DNA of 64,000 nt. Origin: Strigops habroptila (lineage: Eukaryota; Chordata; Aves; Psittaciformes; Psittacidae). Shown here piece after piece: positions 15,001 through 27,291 of this stretch. Below the pieces are notes generated by a model. That model saw only the letters and a list, made by a program, of their open reading frames with translations. It was not told the DNA's origin and ran no database searches. The position numbers and the translations under genes are program-made. Numbering within the stretch: the stretch's first letter is position 1; each line of letters opens with the position of its first letter. Location: positions 3,460,001-3,524,000 of the forward strand of contig NC_046360.1 in NCBI RefSeq assembly GCF_004027225.2. The letters are read 5' to 3'.

Positions 15001-18000
15001 TGCTAGAGAAAGTCTTCTGGCTTCCTCATTGCTAGTTACATGAATAGGGATATTTTAAAAGAAAATGTCTTAAAACACAAAGCAAGTGATATGCTTATCA
15101 GCTTGAATTGAGCACACCCTTTATCCACACAATGAGGTTCTGTTAAGGACAGTAATTTCTTGGAATTGTCATTTATTACACAGGTAGTCTGCTCTACACA
15201 GCTGTTAGTTTTAATCATCTAACCAAGTATTCATCTAGTGGAGTAACCAAGCTTGTGAACAAACAGATGCACTCGATAACTTCACCACACAAAAGGCAAA
15301 TATGAGTAACTACCAAAATTAGTCACAGGGGGTTGTGGCCAGTAAAATAGACATTTGGCAAATTAACCATTTGTACTACTTACCATAGTAGGGGAAAAAC
15401 TTCTCATTTTAATATCATTTATCCATATTCTTGCTACCTCTTTTGTGGAAGCCTCCTTCTTCACGGCACCATTGCTTAGATCAGCTACAAAAGAAAAGCT
15501 GTGTTTTACAGGAATTGCCTCCAAACATTGACTCAAATAAACATCCTTCTCTATTAATAAGCAGTAAGAGAAGTTTAAAATGTCTATTGTGGTCTTGAAG
15601 CACCAGTGTGCTACTGGTTTTGTCCAAATTAAAAAGTATCTCAGCAAGGAGTTAAATCCCGTTACTTCTTTGGCTGAAGAAGCTTCTCATGCAGTATCAC
15701 TGCATCCAACAGTGATATTGTTACCAGCTGTGTATTAGTTTCAATACTTAAAATAATTTTGACCTTGACCAAATCTATACATAATACTTAGAAATACTGC
15801 ATCTTGTGAGCATTTGAAGTTTCATGACAAACCAGAAAGTCCAGTGTTTCAACAGAAATGAGATTACCTGATCTAGTGACATTTACCACCTCAGGAGAAA
15901 CTACAATTATATCTGTAAAACAAAAAGTCAACACTTTGGACTCAATAAAGTTTATAGCAGGATCTTTCAAGATGACAATTTAACTTTCCTGTCCTCTGTC
16001 ATTTGGAAGTATCTGGCAATAGGGCTCATACAAAACTGAATCAATTTACACAAGGGTAGATGTAAAACATTGAGAGCAGCTGTCAAATTTCCATCACGTT
16101 GACAGTCAATGCATGTAATAAATTTAGCATAATTGTCCCTAAAAAACAATTAAGACAATTGCACAAACAAAGTTTCCCTCAAAGAGGCTGCATAATTTCA
16201 CTTCTTAAAATTTTACAATCTAGAACTCCTGCTGCCTGAATTATGTGAAAAGCCCATGTTTCCTTCCAAGAGCTGATCTGCCCTTGAATTTTCTACAAGC
16301 ATTTGTCTTGGTTTTTTATAACCACAAAGAAAGATCCAGAAACACAAGGACACAAATAAGATTAGAAATGCAGTTCTAGAAGTTGCATGCCTCCTTTTCA
16401 CTTCATACAGAAACTACAGATTCAACTACTTTCTGCGGCTGTGCCACTACAACAGCTATTGTGCACTGATGTTACCTACTACTTCTTGCTCCTGTGAGTT
16501 TTCATTTAGCACCAAGGGGATAAGTCAGTCCTGTAAAACTTTCTCACCTTCTCCCCCTCCTCTTCCTCACTCCTTCACACCCCCCCCAGCTTCAGTTGGT
16601 GTCTCAATTTTGTCAACCACTCGATAACAGAAAGCAATGAAATAGAGACGCCGCCTTCTTTTTGTTTCAGTCCTAACAGATAGCTTCATCTCCTGCATGC
16701 TCTATATGCATATGGAAAAATAGGTTACTTCCAACCCCGCCTATAAAATCAGTACATCTTAGAGGCAGTGGAAAAAAGTACTAATTTGTCATAGTTCCAC
16801 AGCAACTATACAGTAGAACAGAAAGTGATGTAGACTCAAGATAGCTACATCAACTTCAGTAATGTTCACAAATTAATTTTACCAATTTGCCAACTGCAGT
16901 CTAAAAATGTAAATCTTCCTCATTCCTTACAGTAAATCAAGAGCTTAGTTATTTTTAAAAGCCTTTCTGTATTACTTCACCCTGAATTCTAACACTATTC
17001 CAGTTAGAACAGAATTTATCAGGTTTTCTGGACCATTGAATTTTATTGCGATATTCTACTAATCAATGAAAATACAAGATGTGCAAAGACCTCCACGTTC
17101 TGTTATTTCACTATTTGTCTAAAAAAACCCATGAATTAAGAAGAAAACTCACTTGCTGCAGTTGCTACTGGTTGGGCAATATTAGGAGGTGGCTTCAATT
17201 TCATGAGTTCATTAAGACTATTGTTCTTTAGCAGATCTTTCAGCTGAATCTGGTCCTTTGAAGGTGCAGTGGTCAAGGCATTGCGAACTGCTGGTGCTGC
17301 AACCGAGGGACGAGTAGTTGTGCTGGTCTGAATGATTTTTGCTACAGTGATAGTCTGCCTTGTAGTTGTAACAGGTGTTGTTTTTGTCATCACTAGTGTA
17401 GTCCCCAAAGTTGGAAGCTGATTTATTTGATTCAGCACAAAGGTTGTGGTGGATGGTGGTTGCTAACAACAAAAACAAACAGGGAAATTTTCAGAAGACA
17501 GTGAAAAAGAGCAGACTTCAGTAGCCTTTCGTCTAGAGGACAGGAGTCACCAGTGTTTAAGACATTTGTAATAAGAAATGTCTTCACATAACATGCTGAA
17601 GATGTTAAGAGTAATTATCTTGTGGTGCAACAGTCTGAGCAAGAAGAGTCTATCGATACATTGCCATACATATTTTTGCATGGTATTTTTACATTTTATT
17701 TTAAAGGAAATATAAAATAGGATGAAGGATTCATTGCCTGGGTACAAGGCATGACTACTGCAGGTACAGGGACCCTGAGCTGAGGAGAATTTCAAATACA
17801 TACACTATCTTCACAATTGCTAAGCTTTCACAGTCTCAATACAAGTAGAATTGAGATTATGACCAACTGGCATTTTACAGTCCCACCTCTCTTGTTACAT
17901 TTTACTAATAAACTGTATAGGGTTTATGTGGCAAGGTTAGGGACCAGGGGTGGCTTCTGTGAGAAGATGCCAGAAGCCTACCCCGCATCCAATAGAGCCA

Positions 18001-20118
18001 GTTCCAGCCTGCTGTAAGGTGAACCCACAGCTGGTCAAGGCTGAACCCATCATAGCCAGTACAGTGTTTTGGCTTTAGTCTGAGAACATGCTGATAACAC
18101 ACCAATGTTTTAGTTGTTGCTGAGCAGCGCTTATCCCTATCAAGGACTTCTGAGACTCTCGTGCTCTGCCAATGAGGTGAGGCACAAGAAGCCAGGAGGG
18201 AGCAGAGACCTGACCCAAACTAGCCAGAGAGGTATTCCATACCACAGCATCTCATGCCCAGTACAGGGGGAGTTACCCAGAAGGGACCGATTGCTGCTCA
18301 AGTCAGGTTGGGTATCAGCCAGCAGGTGCTGAGCAACTGAATTGCGCATCACTTGTGTTTATTAGGGTCTTTTTGCCTTTTCTCTTTTAGTTTTATATTC
18401 TAATTTCCCTTATTAGTAGTAGTATTATACTTTAGTTGTTGAACTGTTCAACCTATGGGGTTTACATTCTTTCAATTCTCCTCCCTATCCCACCCAGAGG
18501 AAGAAGGGGGGTTGTGAGCGAGTGGCTGCGTGGTGCTCAGTTTACCAGCTGGGTCTAAACCACAACACGTATTTAAGAAAGGAGGAAGAACTACTGTGCA
18601 ACCAACAACTGGGAGAAAGGCGTGAGAGCATGTGAGAAAACAACTCTGCAGGCTCCAACAGTCAGTGAGGAAGGAGAGGAGGAGGTGCTCCAGGCTGTCC
18701 ACCTGCAGCCCTTGGAGGGCCCCATGCCAGAGCAGATGCGTGTCCTTCAGGCACATCATGACCCCACAGAGAGAGGCAGGTTTTCTGGCAGGACTTGCAG
18801 CCATGCAGGGACCCACAGTGGAACAGTCTGTTCCTGAAGGACTGCGCCCCATGGAAAGGGCCCACAATGAAGCAGTTTGTGGAGAACTGCTGTCTCCGAG
18901 AATGATCCATGTTGGAAAAGTTTGTGAAGGAGCTGCTGGAGCAGGGAATGAGCATGAAGAGGAAGGAGCAGCAGAGACACAGTTCTCATTATCCTACTCG
19001 AGTGATAATTGGCAATAAATTAATTTCCCTGAGTCTGTTTTGACCGTGACACTAACTGCTGATCTCCCTGTCCTTATCTCAGCCCACAAGTCTTGCATCA
19101 TTTTTCCCCCATCCAGTTGAGGATGAGGAGTGAAAGAGCACCTGATGTCCCACCAAGGTTAACCCACCACAAGTACACATACAAAACCCTGAAGTACCAG
19201 TCCTTACCCGAACATTTAATAAGGCTGGAGTTGATACAGTCTCTGGTTCTTGTTTCACAGCAGCTGTAGCCTCAGTCTCCAAGCCTAGTTCTAATGCACT
19301 AAGTGGCACTGACTGCAGAGGAAAGAAAGTAAGCATTGGGAAACATTAATATTAGCAGGGAAAAAAAACCTGAAGAGTAAATATCCACCCACAGAACAGG
19401 GAAGTTAATGGGGAAGTCCTTAACTGTGCCCATTAACAAAGGTTTCACTGAAAATAAAGATCAGCAAGTGGCCGATTTGCCATCCAGAGAAGTTAAACGT
19501 ACAACACTTTGTTAGTTAACTGTGGTAAAAATGTAATTAGTTTTGTGGTATCACTGTTCAACATACTGCTGTTCCCAGTCTGAATGGCTGAAATGGTCAA
19601 TTATGAAATAACTGAATGCTGTCATGGAGCTTAAACACCATATTGTATGACACTTTTTTTGCACATTTTATAGGAGAGCAGTTAGGCTCCAGTGATATTA
19701 GAGCTCTCCATGGATACATGACAGCAGGCCACCCTTTAATGCTCAAAGTTAAGTATATTTATGTTTATACTGACCTGAACAGTGCATTTCAGATTGCTTT
19801 TTTTGTACAAGAGTTTAAAATTAATTAACAAGTCATATTCCAATCTCAGTACTATGAAACAAGATCTTAATGAAAACTCCACATTCGTTAACTATTTGCC
19901 ATGGACACCCCCTCCTGCCCCCCCAATACATCAGGTAGAAAGAAGCTCTTCTGTCTTCTAGCAAACACCTATGTTCTTGTTTTAACCTGCTGAACAGCTG
20001 GAGTTGGTGCTGGATTTGTAAGAACCACGTCCGGAGAGTCAATATCAAATAGGTCATTTGGACTGATTCCACTCTCACTCAAAGCAGCAAGCAACAGATC
20101 TTGTCCTGGCTCCACCAT
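60..20118 (-). CDS. SBNO1: Strawberry notch homolog 1, 3'-truncated by the window edge
   Basis: SBNO1 is a nuclear SF2 helicase-like protein of the Strawberry notch family, linked to Notch-dependent transcription in flies; its biochemical activity is poorly defined. I read 24 coding exons, transcribed right to left, all GT-AG and in frame: 19987-20118, 19208-19312, 17153-17462, 15384-15484, 14152-14248, 12950-13110, 11794-11927, 11556-11646, 10445-10606, 9779-9914, 9596-9701, 8175-8328, 6811-6993, 6493-6590, 5684-5835, 4949-5146, 4492-4662, 4231-4400, 3236-3367, 1898-2033, 1381-1493, 1209-1280, 647-746 and 60-134. They encode about 1096 residues of a protein near 1390 in human. The start [17 protein letters not shown] matches the family N-terminus. 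The ATP-binding loop [11 protein letters not shown] is at about residues 319-329, DECH at 435-438, SAT at 474-476 and a motif VI-like [11 protein letters not shown] at 974-984. Acidic Ser/Asp/Glu-rich and Lys-rich linkers lie between the two helicase halves. The C-terminal exons lie left of position 1. Confidence 0.96.
1795..1850 (+). repeat. Possible decayed CR1 tail
   Basis: The phrase ttggaaggctccttaagtca followed by ttctatgattctatgaat resembles the extreme 3' end of CR1, in the SBNO1 intron next to the exon ending at 1898. It is too short and diverged for certainty. Confidence 0.35.
9779..9914 (-). CDS. SBNO1: SBNO1 coding exon carrying the DECH box and SAT motif
   Basis: This exon encodes [20 protein letters not shown] and ends in VYASATG, the motif II (DECH) and motif III (SAT) equivalents of the helicase core. 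Two AGs lie five bases apart at its acceptor (attacag, then ttcag). Only the second keeps the frame and the family sequence DGV-IVFDECH, so I placed the exon start at 9914. The donor on the upstream exon (gtatcc at 10444) is weak. Confidence 0.93.
11794..11927 (-). CDS. SBNO1: SBNO1 coding exon carrying the ATP-binding loop
   Basis: This exon encodes [15 protein letters not shown] followed by [20 protein letters not shown], a Walker A-type loop of the SF2 type used by Strawberry notch proteins. The acceptor cttacag precedes the CAA codon. The donor gtaagt splits a Trp codon (TG|G) completed by the next exon at 11646. The Lys and Thr of the loop are intact, so nothing suggests loss of nucleotide binding. 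Confidence 0.95.
11990..12840. repeat. Degenerate ancient amniote retroposon (CR1/L3-like)
   Basis: This stretch lies in the SBNO1 intron between the exons ending at 12950 and starting at 11927. It opens with cctattggatgagaccagtg followed by gtccacccagcc. Later phrases include tttcctatcagtttcaccaa, cttctcatgaggcaac and ttacctcacatttatctgaa. Their order and wording resemble an old interspersed repeat well known from turtle and crocodilian genomes, usually classed with CR1/L3-type LINEs. It is riddled with differences and has no usable reading frame. The family assignment is from memory of repeat sequences and is tentative; the edges are approximate. Confidence 0.45.
17914..19171 (+). mobile_element. 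Avian endogenous retrovirus LTR (outer, interrupted), antisense in SBNO1 intron
   Basis: The left part contains ggtttatgtggcaaggttag and a stretch ending near catcatagccag. The right part resumes at about 18568 with gtatttaagaaagg. It continues through imperfect repeats of 'ccac-gga-cag' type units and an AATAAA at 19014-19019. The end, before about 19171, is aaggttaacccaccaca. This matches a common bird ERV-type LTR as I remember it, read on the plus strand and so antisense to SBNO1. No gag, pol or env reading frame is present; the ORFs inside are chance frames. The element therefore looks like a solo LTR split by a second LTR. Exact ends and family name need a repeat library. Confidence 0.65.
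18061..18567 (+). mobile_element. Second avian ERV LTR nested within the outer LTR (5' part missing)
   Basis: The segment contains ttagttgttgctgagcagcg, ggtattccataccacagcat and gcgcatcacttgtgtttatt. It ends gagcgagtggctgcgtggtg then ctaaaccacaaca at about 18567. These are typical phrases of a very common bird ERVL-like LTR. The outer LTR is recognisable on both sides (left to about 18060, right from about 18568), so this one inserted into it. The usual 5' part appears to be missing. No coding capacity is seen. Confidence 0.6.
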
Positions 20119-20120
20119 CT

Positions 20121-23100
20121 CTAAAAGAATTAGAACCATGAATACAAGTTACATTTCGTTCTGGCTTTGTGCACACACACATACTCACAATTGAAGTTCC
20201 CCTTCCTGCACTTAAGGGCATACACGATGCGGTCTCTTGTTCACACAGTTTCACTTTCCAGATTTGCTCTGGCTCTTTTGTTCATTTGTAGATTTTTCCT
20301 CTATTTTGTTTTTCATATCTTTTCAAGATAACCACCATATTTAGAAGCAGGAAGAAAGAAATGGTTTACTACACAAGATGCTATCATACCCGTAAACTTA
20401 AAAGGAAAAAAAATAAGCCTTTTCTGGTCTTTGTTGCACCACGTTTTTGAGCATTACCAGAACTACAAGAGGCAGAAATGGTGAGACTGTATTATGCTAA
20501 TGCTAGAGTCTTTGTCAGTGAAACACACTGCATGAGGGAAGCACAATTAAAACTCATTTAGTTTATCTTGTAACAACAAGTTAGCGATAAAAAGCTTATA
20601 AGGAAAGCTTTTCTTTCTTGCTTGCCATTACATTAGGTAGTAATTCATTCATAGGAGAAATTTTGTTCTGCATAGTGGAAAGAACAAATGTTCCACTATT
20701 GTAGTATGTTAGCTACATATTAAATAGGACACTACCATCAGGTCACAGACTCCTTTATGTGTAGGACAAGCAAAATTAATTTCAAAAAGCTATTCTAGAC
20801 AGTGTAAAGACTTGTTAGAAAAGCCAACAGTCTATGTTTTAAGATTAAGAGAGAAAATATTTTGCTTCCTTAAGAAGGAAGTCCATTTGTGTTAGTACTA
20901 AGACAAAAATGACATGAGTCCACATAACTTGAGCTGTTGCTTATATATTCTAAGATGCACCTCAAATAGAGATTCATTTCCCTTCTCCTCCACAACCCCC
21001 GTAACACCCACTGGTAACAAAACATCAAAACCTAACAAAGCTGAACACCTACTCTAAAGGAGGTAAGAGGACAAAAATACTTATTGGCATTTCAGATACA
21101 CTCATTCAGAGACTCCAAATCAGCATTCCCTTGCTTGCTCTCCCCTACATGTACAGCTAAGCCACATCCAGCTGCTTGGTCACACACATAACTTATTACA
21201 AGAATTACCTGTTCTGCCGAATGTGCTAAGTTAAGCCTCAGGCACATAATTCTTATTCTTCCTAGTTTTAGTCTGTGCAATAGTAGGGAGAAACCTTCTT
21301 TCAGTGGGCTGATTCCAAAATGGTAGCACCACAATTGAAGCAGTGGATGTAAGGTACTGGGACAAGGGGAAGATACACTTTTAAGCATCAAAAGACTGTA
21401 CTACCCAGAAGAACAAACGGTAATTGGTGCGACTGCTACTGACCACAGAACACCACTTGCTGTGTCAGAACTAGATTCTACTTCTCTTTTAAAGGCATTT
21501 GAGGTGATCACATATTCACAAACCAGGCCATTCTGCCAATTTATCAGGCACAGAAGATATTAAGAAATAAAGACATCTAGCAGATTTAATTAACATGGCA
21601 GCTCCTTCAAAGGATGTCACCTCCCACTAGTCTATCTCCTAGAACCTTGAATGGGTCACAAAAAATGAGTAAGAACAGACTGTCAGCTTTACCTTGCAGA
21701 AGGATTAAGTGTCTCATCTCAAAACAAGGGGATCTCTCACATATACATTAATTGGGTAAGAGAAGTCCTTAATTTTCAGACTGAAATACTAACAAGCAAG
21801 CCTCAGAGCTAAGTTTAGAAGCTTACAGCATTGTTTGCCGATTAGAAACAGGTGAGTTTAGAAAGATTAAGTCTGCAGATGGAGTTTTAGCTCATCTGTA
21901 CTTTTGGTGATATGAACTTCAGAGCAGCCACTGGAGGTGAATTTGTCCACAAAAATTACCCCATCAAAACAGCAGCTCCAAAACACTTTACAGTCATAAC
22001 CCTACAGTGTCCATTTGGGCAAGAGGCATGAGCACTCTTCCACACAGTGCAACACCTTTGCTTTACACCGTCAAGTAAACAAAACTGTTTAAATGTACCA
22101 AGGAAAAAATGTCAGTTATGACATTATTTAGTCTGCATGTAGTTTTGATGACACCAGCTCTAAGAGAAGACATGATTAAAACTTGGTTGAGATAAGTGGC
22201 TCTATCGAATAAAGGCATGGAAAGACAGAAGCTTGGGGTGCTTACTTAAAAGAGAACTAGCAGCAAAAAAAAAAAAATTACTCAAGATAACTTCTAGTCT
22301 ACTCTTGCAATATGTGAAGGCCTTTCTATGAAGTTGAGACTCAAAACAAAACCAAGGCTAGAAAAAAACCTCGCCAACACCACACAAAAACACATCCTCC
22401 CCAACCACCCTAAAACAATGCCACAATCCGACAACTCTGTTTCAAGTTTAACATCTTTACGATGACACTGAAATCTGTTTTTAACCTTTACAAACACCAT
22501 GGCTTGGCTAGCGTAAGATTATTTCACTGAGTTCAGAAGAAACCTCACCTGTAGCAGTAGTAATTTAATTGCTCACTTCAGCATTCACGAGGTAACAAGT
22601 GATATAAACTAGTGTAGGGATTCCTACAATTCCAGAGTAAGTATCTTCAGTTAGAAGCATCCCTTTCCTTACGTGAAAAGGGCCCTGCTAGAAATCCCCC
22701 AGCTGAATCTCTCACACTAACCCCAAATTTAATAGTCTTAAAGCTTAGCAGTTGCCAACAATCCAGCAAAAAGCAAAGTAGAACAGCAGCAATAGTTTAT
22801 CTGTGTGTCAGACAGTTTGGACAATGGAAGTTTGACTAGTTTCACTTATTTTGTTTCTGTACACTAGGAACAAAGCTGCATTGTTTGAAACTGGAACAAA
22901 AGGAATTCAGGACTTCTAGAATTTTTACATTATAAGTCACTGAATACTTCGCACCCGTTTTAGGCTTTGTGAAACTTCCAAGCCTCACTGCTGCCTACCC
23001 TCAATTTTAATGCAGTAAGGAAATGAAATGAGGGGAAATAAATAAATACAGGCAAAGCTGCATTGTGATAGCTTGGTTTTGTGACATATGCTAGTCAAGC

Positions 23101-25593
23101 ATAAAGCATTATCAAGCTGAAACAGCTTCATAATCTTACGAGGTAGGAGGCTCCTCAGTTAACACAAGTAAAAGCGACTTTATCAAGCTCTGCAGCTCAG
23201 CTTTGGCAATACTATATAAGGACCTGTTTGCCACATCTTTAAAATCTCCAAAAGAAATTACTTATAAAAAAGTTGTGAATATTACAAGCTGTTCCCTAAG
23301 CATTTCACCAATCCAAGGACTGTTGTGAGCATGCAGAATCTTGCAGATAAGGTTGTCTATGTTTAGTCGGGCTGCCCAATGTCACTAAGCAAGACTCAAC
23401 CTGTTAGATAAAGCTAAAAAAAAATATATATATTTCTAGAATTCCAGCAGTAGTAATATTCCAGTTTCTTTTGTATCAATAATATAAATTGCTGCCATTT
23501 CAAGAAGGGCTATCAAAGCACATAAAGCATTTCTCTAAGGTGTGCTCTTCTGCTGCAGAATATAGCCTAAAACTTTGATAAAGACAGCTTTGCTACCACC
23601 GCATGTTATGTAAATAATTTCTGATCTAAAGACACAAAACCAAAATGCCATGTTTAATAGCATGTCATGTATCCATGCCAACCTGACTCCCTCCCTCCAT
23701 TTTAGCTTTGGTACAAAGAAGCAAAACAAAACAAAAAAGGGAGTCTAAAACACATGCTAAGCAACCCGCTCTCCATTTCCCTAAGGAAAATAAGAGCAGA
23801 ATCCTAAACAATGAAAAGGCTTCTGATTTTTAGGTGTGAAAGTTACATGTTGCAACACTGCATACCTAAAGTGCTCATCTAAAAAGCACCATCGGCTGTA
23901 ATATCACAACTTAGCTGAAATCAATCACAATCAACCAGGCACAGCTATTTCCAAACCCTTTGGACATCTGGCCTCTGTGGCACACCCAACCTGCAAACGC
24001 AGGTTTGAATGGGACACCAATGCAATTTGGCAACTCCTGTTCCTCTACTGGGAGGGATTTTCCCACTGGCTTTCTGAGGAATACATGTCACTTGAACTAC
24101 ACTGGAAGCCTTTTAAAATATCACGCAACTACTGAAGTTATAGAGAAAGGACAGGCATGTCCCCCCAGTTCTCTGGCTGTCTAAACCACAAGCTATTATC
24201 AACCTAAAAAATTGCCCATCTCCATTCGCAGCCTCTCACAACAGAGGTGCAAGGGTTGCTAACCCCCAATCCCACACAACAGGATTCTCTGGATAACCAG
24301 ATGGGTTCTGCTCATCTTGCAGCTTTTGGCTCCAGAAGGCAACCTGGGAAACAACAGAATAGGAATAAAGCCAACCCAATCCCTTCTGGTCCTTTCCAAG
24401 TCACCATCCAACCAAAGAGTAAAGCACTAATGACTGAACTCGCCCATCCCCACAGGCCTTCCCCTCAAGCCTAGTAGTTAACGTGGCATTTAAATGTACA
24501 AAGTTAACTTTTGATACACAAAAACCTGTAAAACACATAACAGTTTTTCACACACTGGCCACCTCTCTGAAGTCAAAGCTTGCAAGGACATGAGGTAGTT
24601 CAGGATGCTGCGGGACTCAACTCTGCCTCAAAGCTCTCTTACAACTGTTCTATGAAATTTACAGCAATTAGGATACACAGGCTGAAAATGTCAAACTTAG
24701 AAGCTTTTAAAATGTTAGGAGACTAAACAATGCAATGATTTGGCCTGAAATCAGCTTTCAAACTAAATGGTTGGAGGTGAAAATTTAGGCAATAATGAAG
24801 GTTTTTAAGAACTAAAAACCCAGAGGAGGCAAGAGAAGTATCTGAGCACTTGAACCCTTCCTTGATTTTGGCCTGGGAGTCAGTTCTAGGTGTATTTCAA
24901 GGAAGCAGCAGCATATTAGCCATATCACTGCCTACTTCTATAGCTTTTTAAGTAGCTATTGGCCAGTTTTGACATCAAAGAATTTGTCTGGGTAGCAAAA
25001 TGACAAACTGCCCACATTTTAAAGACTATTATGGCGTTCAAAAGTAACATATCATGCCAGTAAGGAAGATCTAGGAAACCAGTTCAAATGTCATGCTGTT
25101 ACACCACTTCTGCCATAGCAAGTTATTTGCTTTACATCATCAACTATAGTTTTTCAATTTAGGAGGAGAAAAAAGCTTGCAAAACATTCATGCATGCATT
25201 TAAATCATTTTAATCCAGAAACAACCTACGCACTCTAAAGCCAAACAGTCTATCACCGAGTTAATTCTTAACTCCAGAGCAAGTAATGGGAAAAAAAAAA
25301 GGAATTATTAGCTTGAACAAACAACACAATCTGAAGTTATCTAATTCATCAATTCAACCTTTTTAAGCATTTAAACGATTGGCCTGATCTTTAACAGGTA
25401 CCAAACATCTAAAACCAGCCTACAAGTACCTGCTAGAAAGTCCGAGAGTTCTAATTTATACCCCCAAACACATCGTGGAACCTGCTCAGCTAAAAATAAT
25501 AATGGAACAACCGAGAAAAAATTAGACAGAAACCCCACAAGGCCTCTTCCCCTTCAGACTGTAAGGGCATTTTTATGTTAAACAATTACTCAC
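20121..25593 (-). other. Long first intron of SBNO1 without recognisable genes
   Basis: This intron separates the ATG exon (acceptor ttttag before 20120) from the non-coding 5' exon or exons in the CpG island. It is AT-rich and contains only short chance ORFs. I saw no coding exon, RNA gene or clear mobile element in it. Its right end is set by a candidate donor (AGG|gtgagt) at 25593-25588. Confidence 0.6.
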
Positions 25594-26700
25594 CCTAGCA
25601 ACCTCTGTTTGAGGTGCGCTCGTTAAGAGTCACTGGACTTTGAGGCCGGGTCTGTCGCTGCGGCGTTCAGCCCCACCGGGAGCTGCGGGGCCGCGGCCCC
25701 GCGGGAAGGCAGCGGGAGGGTCCCGGTTCCCGGCCTCGCCACCTTCCCCACCAACACGTGTTCCCGACATAAACTTCCGGGTTGGGCGAGAATTGGCTGC
25801 GTAATTGTGTCCCATGCGCGACTTTTTGTTTTCAGACCTTCATCTCTTTAAAGATCCCTTTAACAACGTCGGGATCCCGGAGAAGGGCGATAGGGTTGCG
25901 GCTCACGGCAGCCTTTAGAGCCACTCCAGCACCATAAATCACCCCCCTCCACACACACACACCCCGCCTCGTTTCACCAGAGCGGCTCCATTTCAAACGT
26001 TTAACAATCACCCCCGCCGCGGAAAGCCCGCACAAAGGCGAGCGCCGCGGACCCGGCGGGGAGACGCCGCCGTCCCGATGCCATTTTACCCGAGCGGGGC
26101 GGGGGAGCGAGCCCAGCCCCACCGCCGCCCCCCACCCCCGCGCCGCCAACCGCTACCGAAACGCTTCCCCCACAGCCAAGGGGGCTCCGCAGCCCGCCCA
26201 GGCGGCCCCACCGCTCCCCAAACGCCCTCGGGCACAAAGTTTACCCGACTCCCAGGCAAGCGGCGGCCCCAGTGGCGCCTTCCCCCGGCTCACCGCGCCG
26301 CAACGGGCCCACCGGGGACCCCCGGCGGGGGCGGCCGCGCGGCCCGCCCCAGGCTGAGGGGCCAACAGAGGCGCGGAGCCCGCTGCCGACACGGCGGCTC
26401 CGCTCTCAGACAACACCCCCCCCACCCTCCACACACTACACACCGCGGGGCCCGCTGCCGCGGCGGGGTCTGAGGGGAGAGAACCCCCGGGGGCGCCGCA
26501 GCGACCCCACCGCGCAGGCAGCGACCCGAGGCGGCCGGGCAGGCCCGTCCCCAAGCGATAGGGCGGAGCAGGACTCACTCTCTCTCGGTCGCTCCCGGTC
26601 CTCCCGCGGCCGGTCCTAGAAGTGTCCGCCGCTGGCGCCGCCGCCCGCCGCTTTCTAACTCACGGCCGCCATCTTTGCCCTCCCTCCCCTCTCACAGGGA
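25590..26700 (-). promoter_or_regulatory. SBNO1: SBNO1 promoter and non-coding 5' exon region in a CpG island
   Basis: GC and CpG content rise sharply here. On the minus strand two good donors could end non-coding first exons that splice to the ATG exon at 20120. One is gtgagtaatt at 25593. The other is gtgagttag at 26663, directly after an AAGATGGCGGC (YY1-type) element at about 26666-26676. A CGGAAG ETS-type core and a palindromic AACACGTGTT lie near 25750-25790. These are typical of a TATA-less housekeeping promoter with more than one start. Which exon is used cannot be decided from sequence alone. Confidence 0.55.
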
Positions 26701-26754
26701 GGGGGAGGGGGGTGAAGGGGGGAGCGGGGCTGAGGGCCGCCCGCCGCGCCGCAC

Positions 26755-27271
26755 CACGTGACCAACGCCGCGCCTCCTCCTCCTCCTCCTTCGCTCCCGC
26801 CCCGCCCGACGCGCCGCACCCCTCCCCACGTGACACCGGCCACCGCCCGCCGCTGGCGCGCGGCTCGCGACACGTGACGCGGCCCCCCTCCACGCTGGCC
26901 TCCCCAATCACGTGGCCGCCGCCACCGGCTCGCGCCCAACCCCCTCCCCCCCACCCCTTTTTTCTCCTCCCCGTTCCCCCTCCCCCCCTCCTCCTCCCGC
27001 GCCGCTGCCGCCGCCACCGGACTCCGGTGCGCGCTCCCGCCGCCCCCGTCACGTGACATGCCGCTCCTCGTTCCTCCCTGCCCCACCAACAGCTCCCCTC
27101 CCCGGCACCCGGCGTATCCACCGTCCTCAAAGCGCGACGTCCCCCGCGGGCGGGCCGGGCCCCCGGGGCTGGAGGCGGCGGCCGGACTCGAGGCTGGCGG
27201 TTTTGGGCCCGGTTCCCGGTTGGGTGGGGGAGGGGAAGGCGGAGGCGAACGGGGCTGCGAGCGGTCACGTG
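26755..27271. promoter_or_regulatory. Array of six CACGTG E-boxes in the SBNO1 CpG island
   Basis: CACGTG occurs at 26755-26760, 26827-26832, 26871-26876, 26909-26914, 27050-27055 and 27266-27271. Five carry an A or T extension of TCACGTG/CACGTGA type, and 27048-27057 is the perfect palindrome GTCACGTGAC. That ten-base site is the core described for TFEB/TFE3 (CLEAR) elements. USF and MYC/MAX also bind CACGTG. The array lies between the minus-strand SBNO1 start region and a plus-strand candidate start at 27290, so it may serve both. Confidence 0.6.
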
Positions 27272-27291
27272 ATCTCCCCGGCTCCTCCAAG

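Noticed and set aside
18472-19018. Overlapping 128-131 codon frames on both strands in the LTR region
   Set aside because: They lie in LTR sequence made of imperfect repeat units and show no gag, pol or env similarity.
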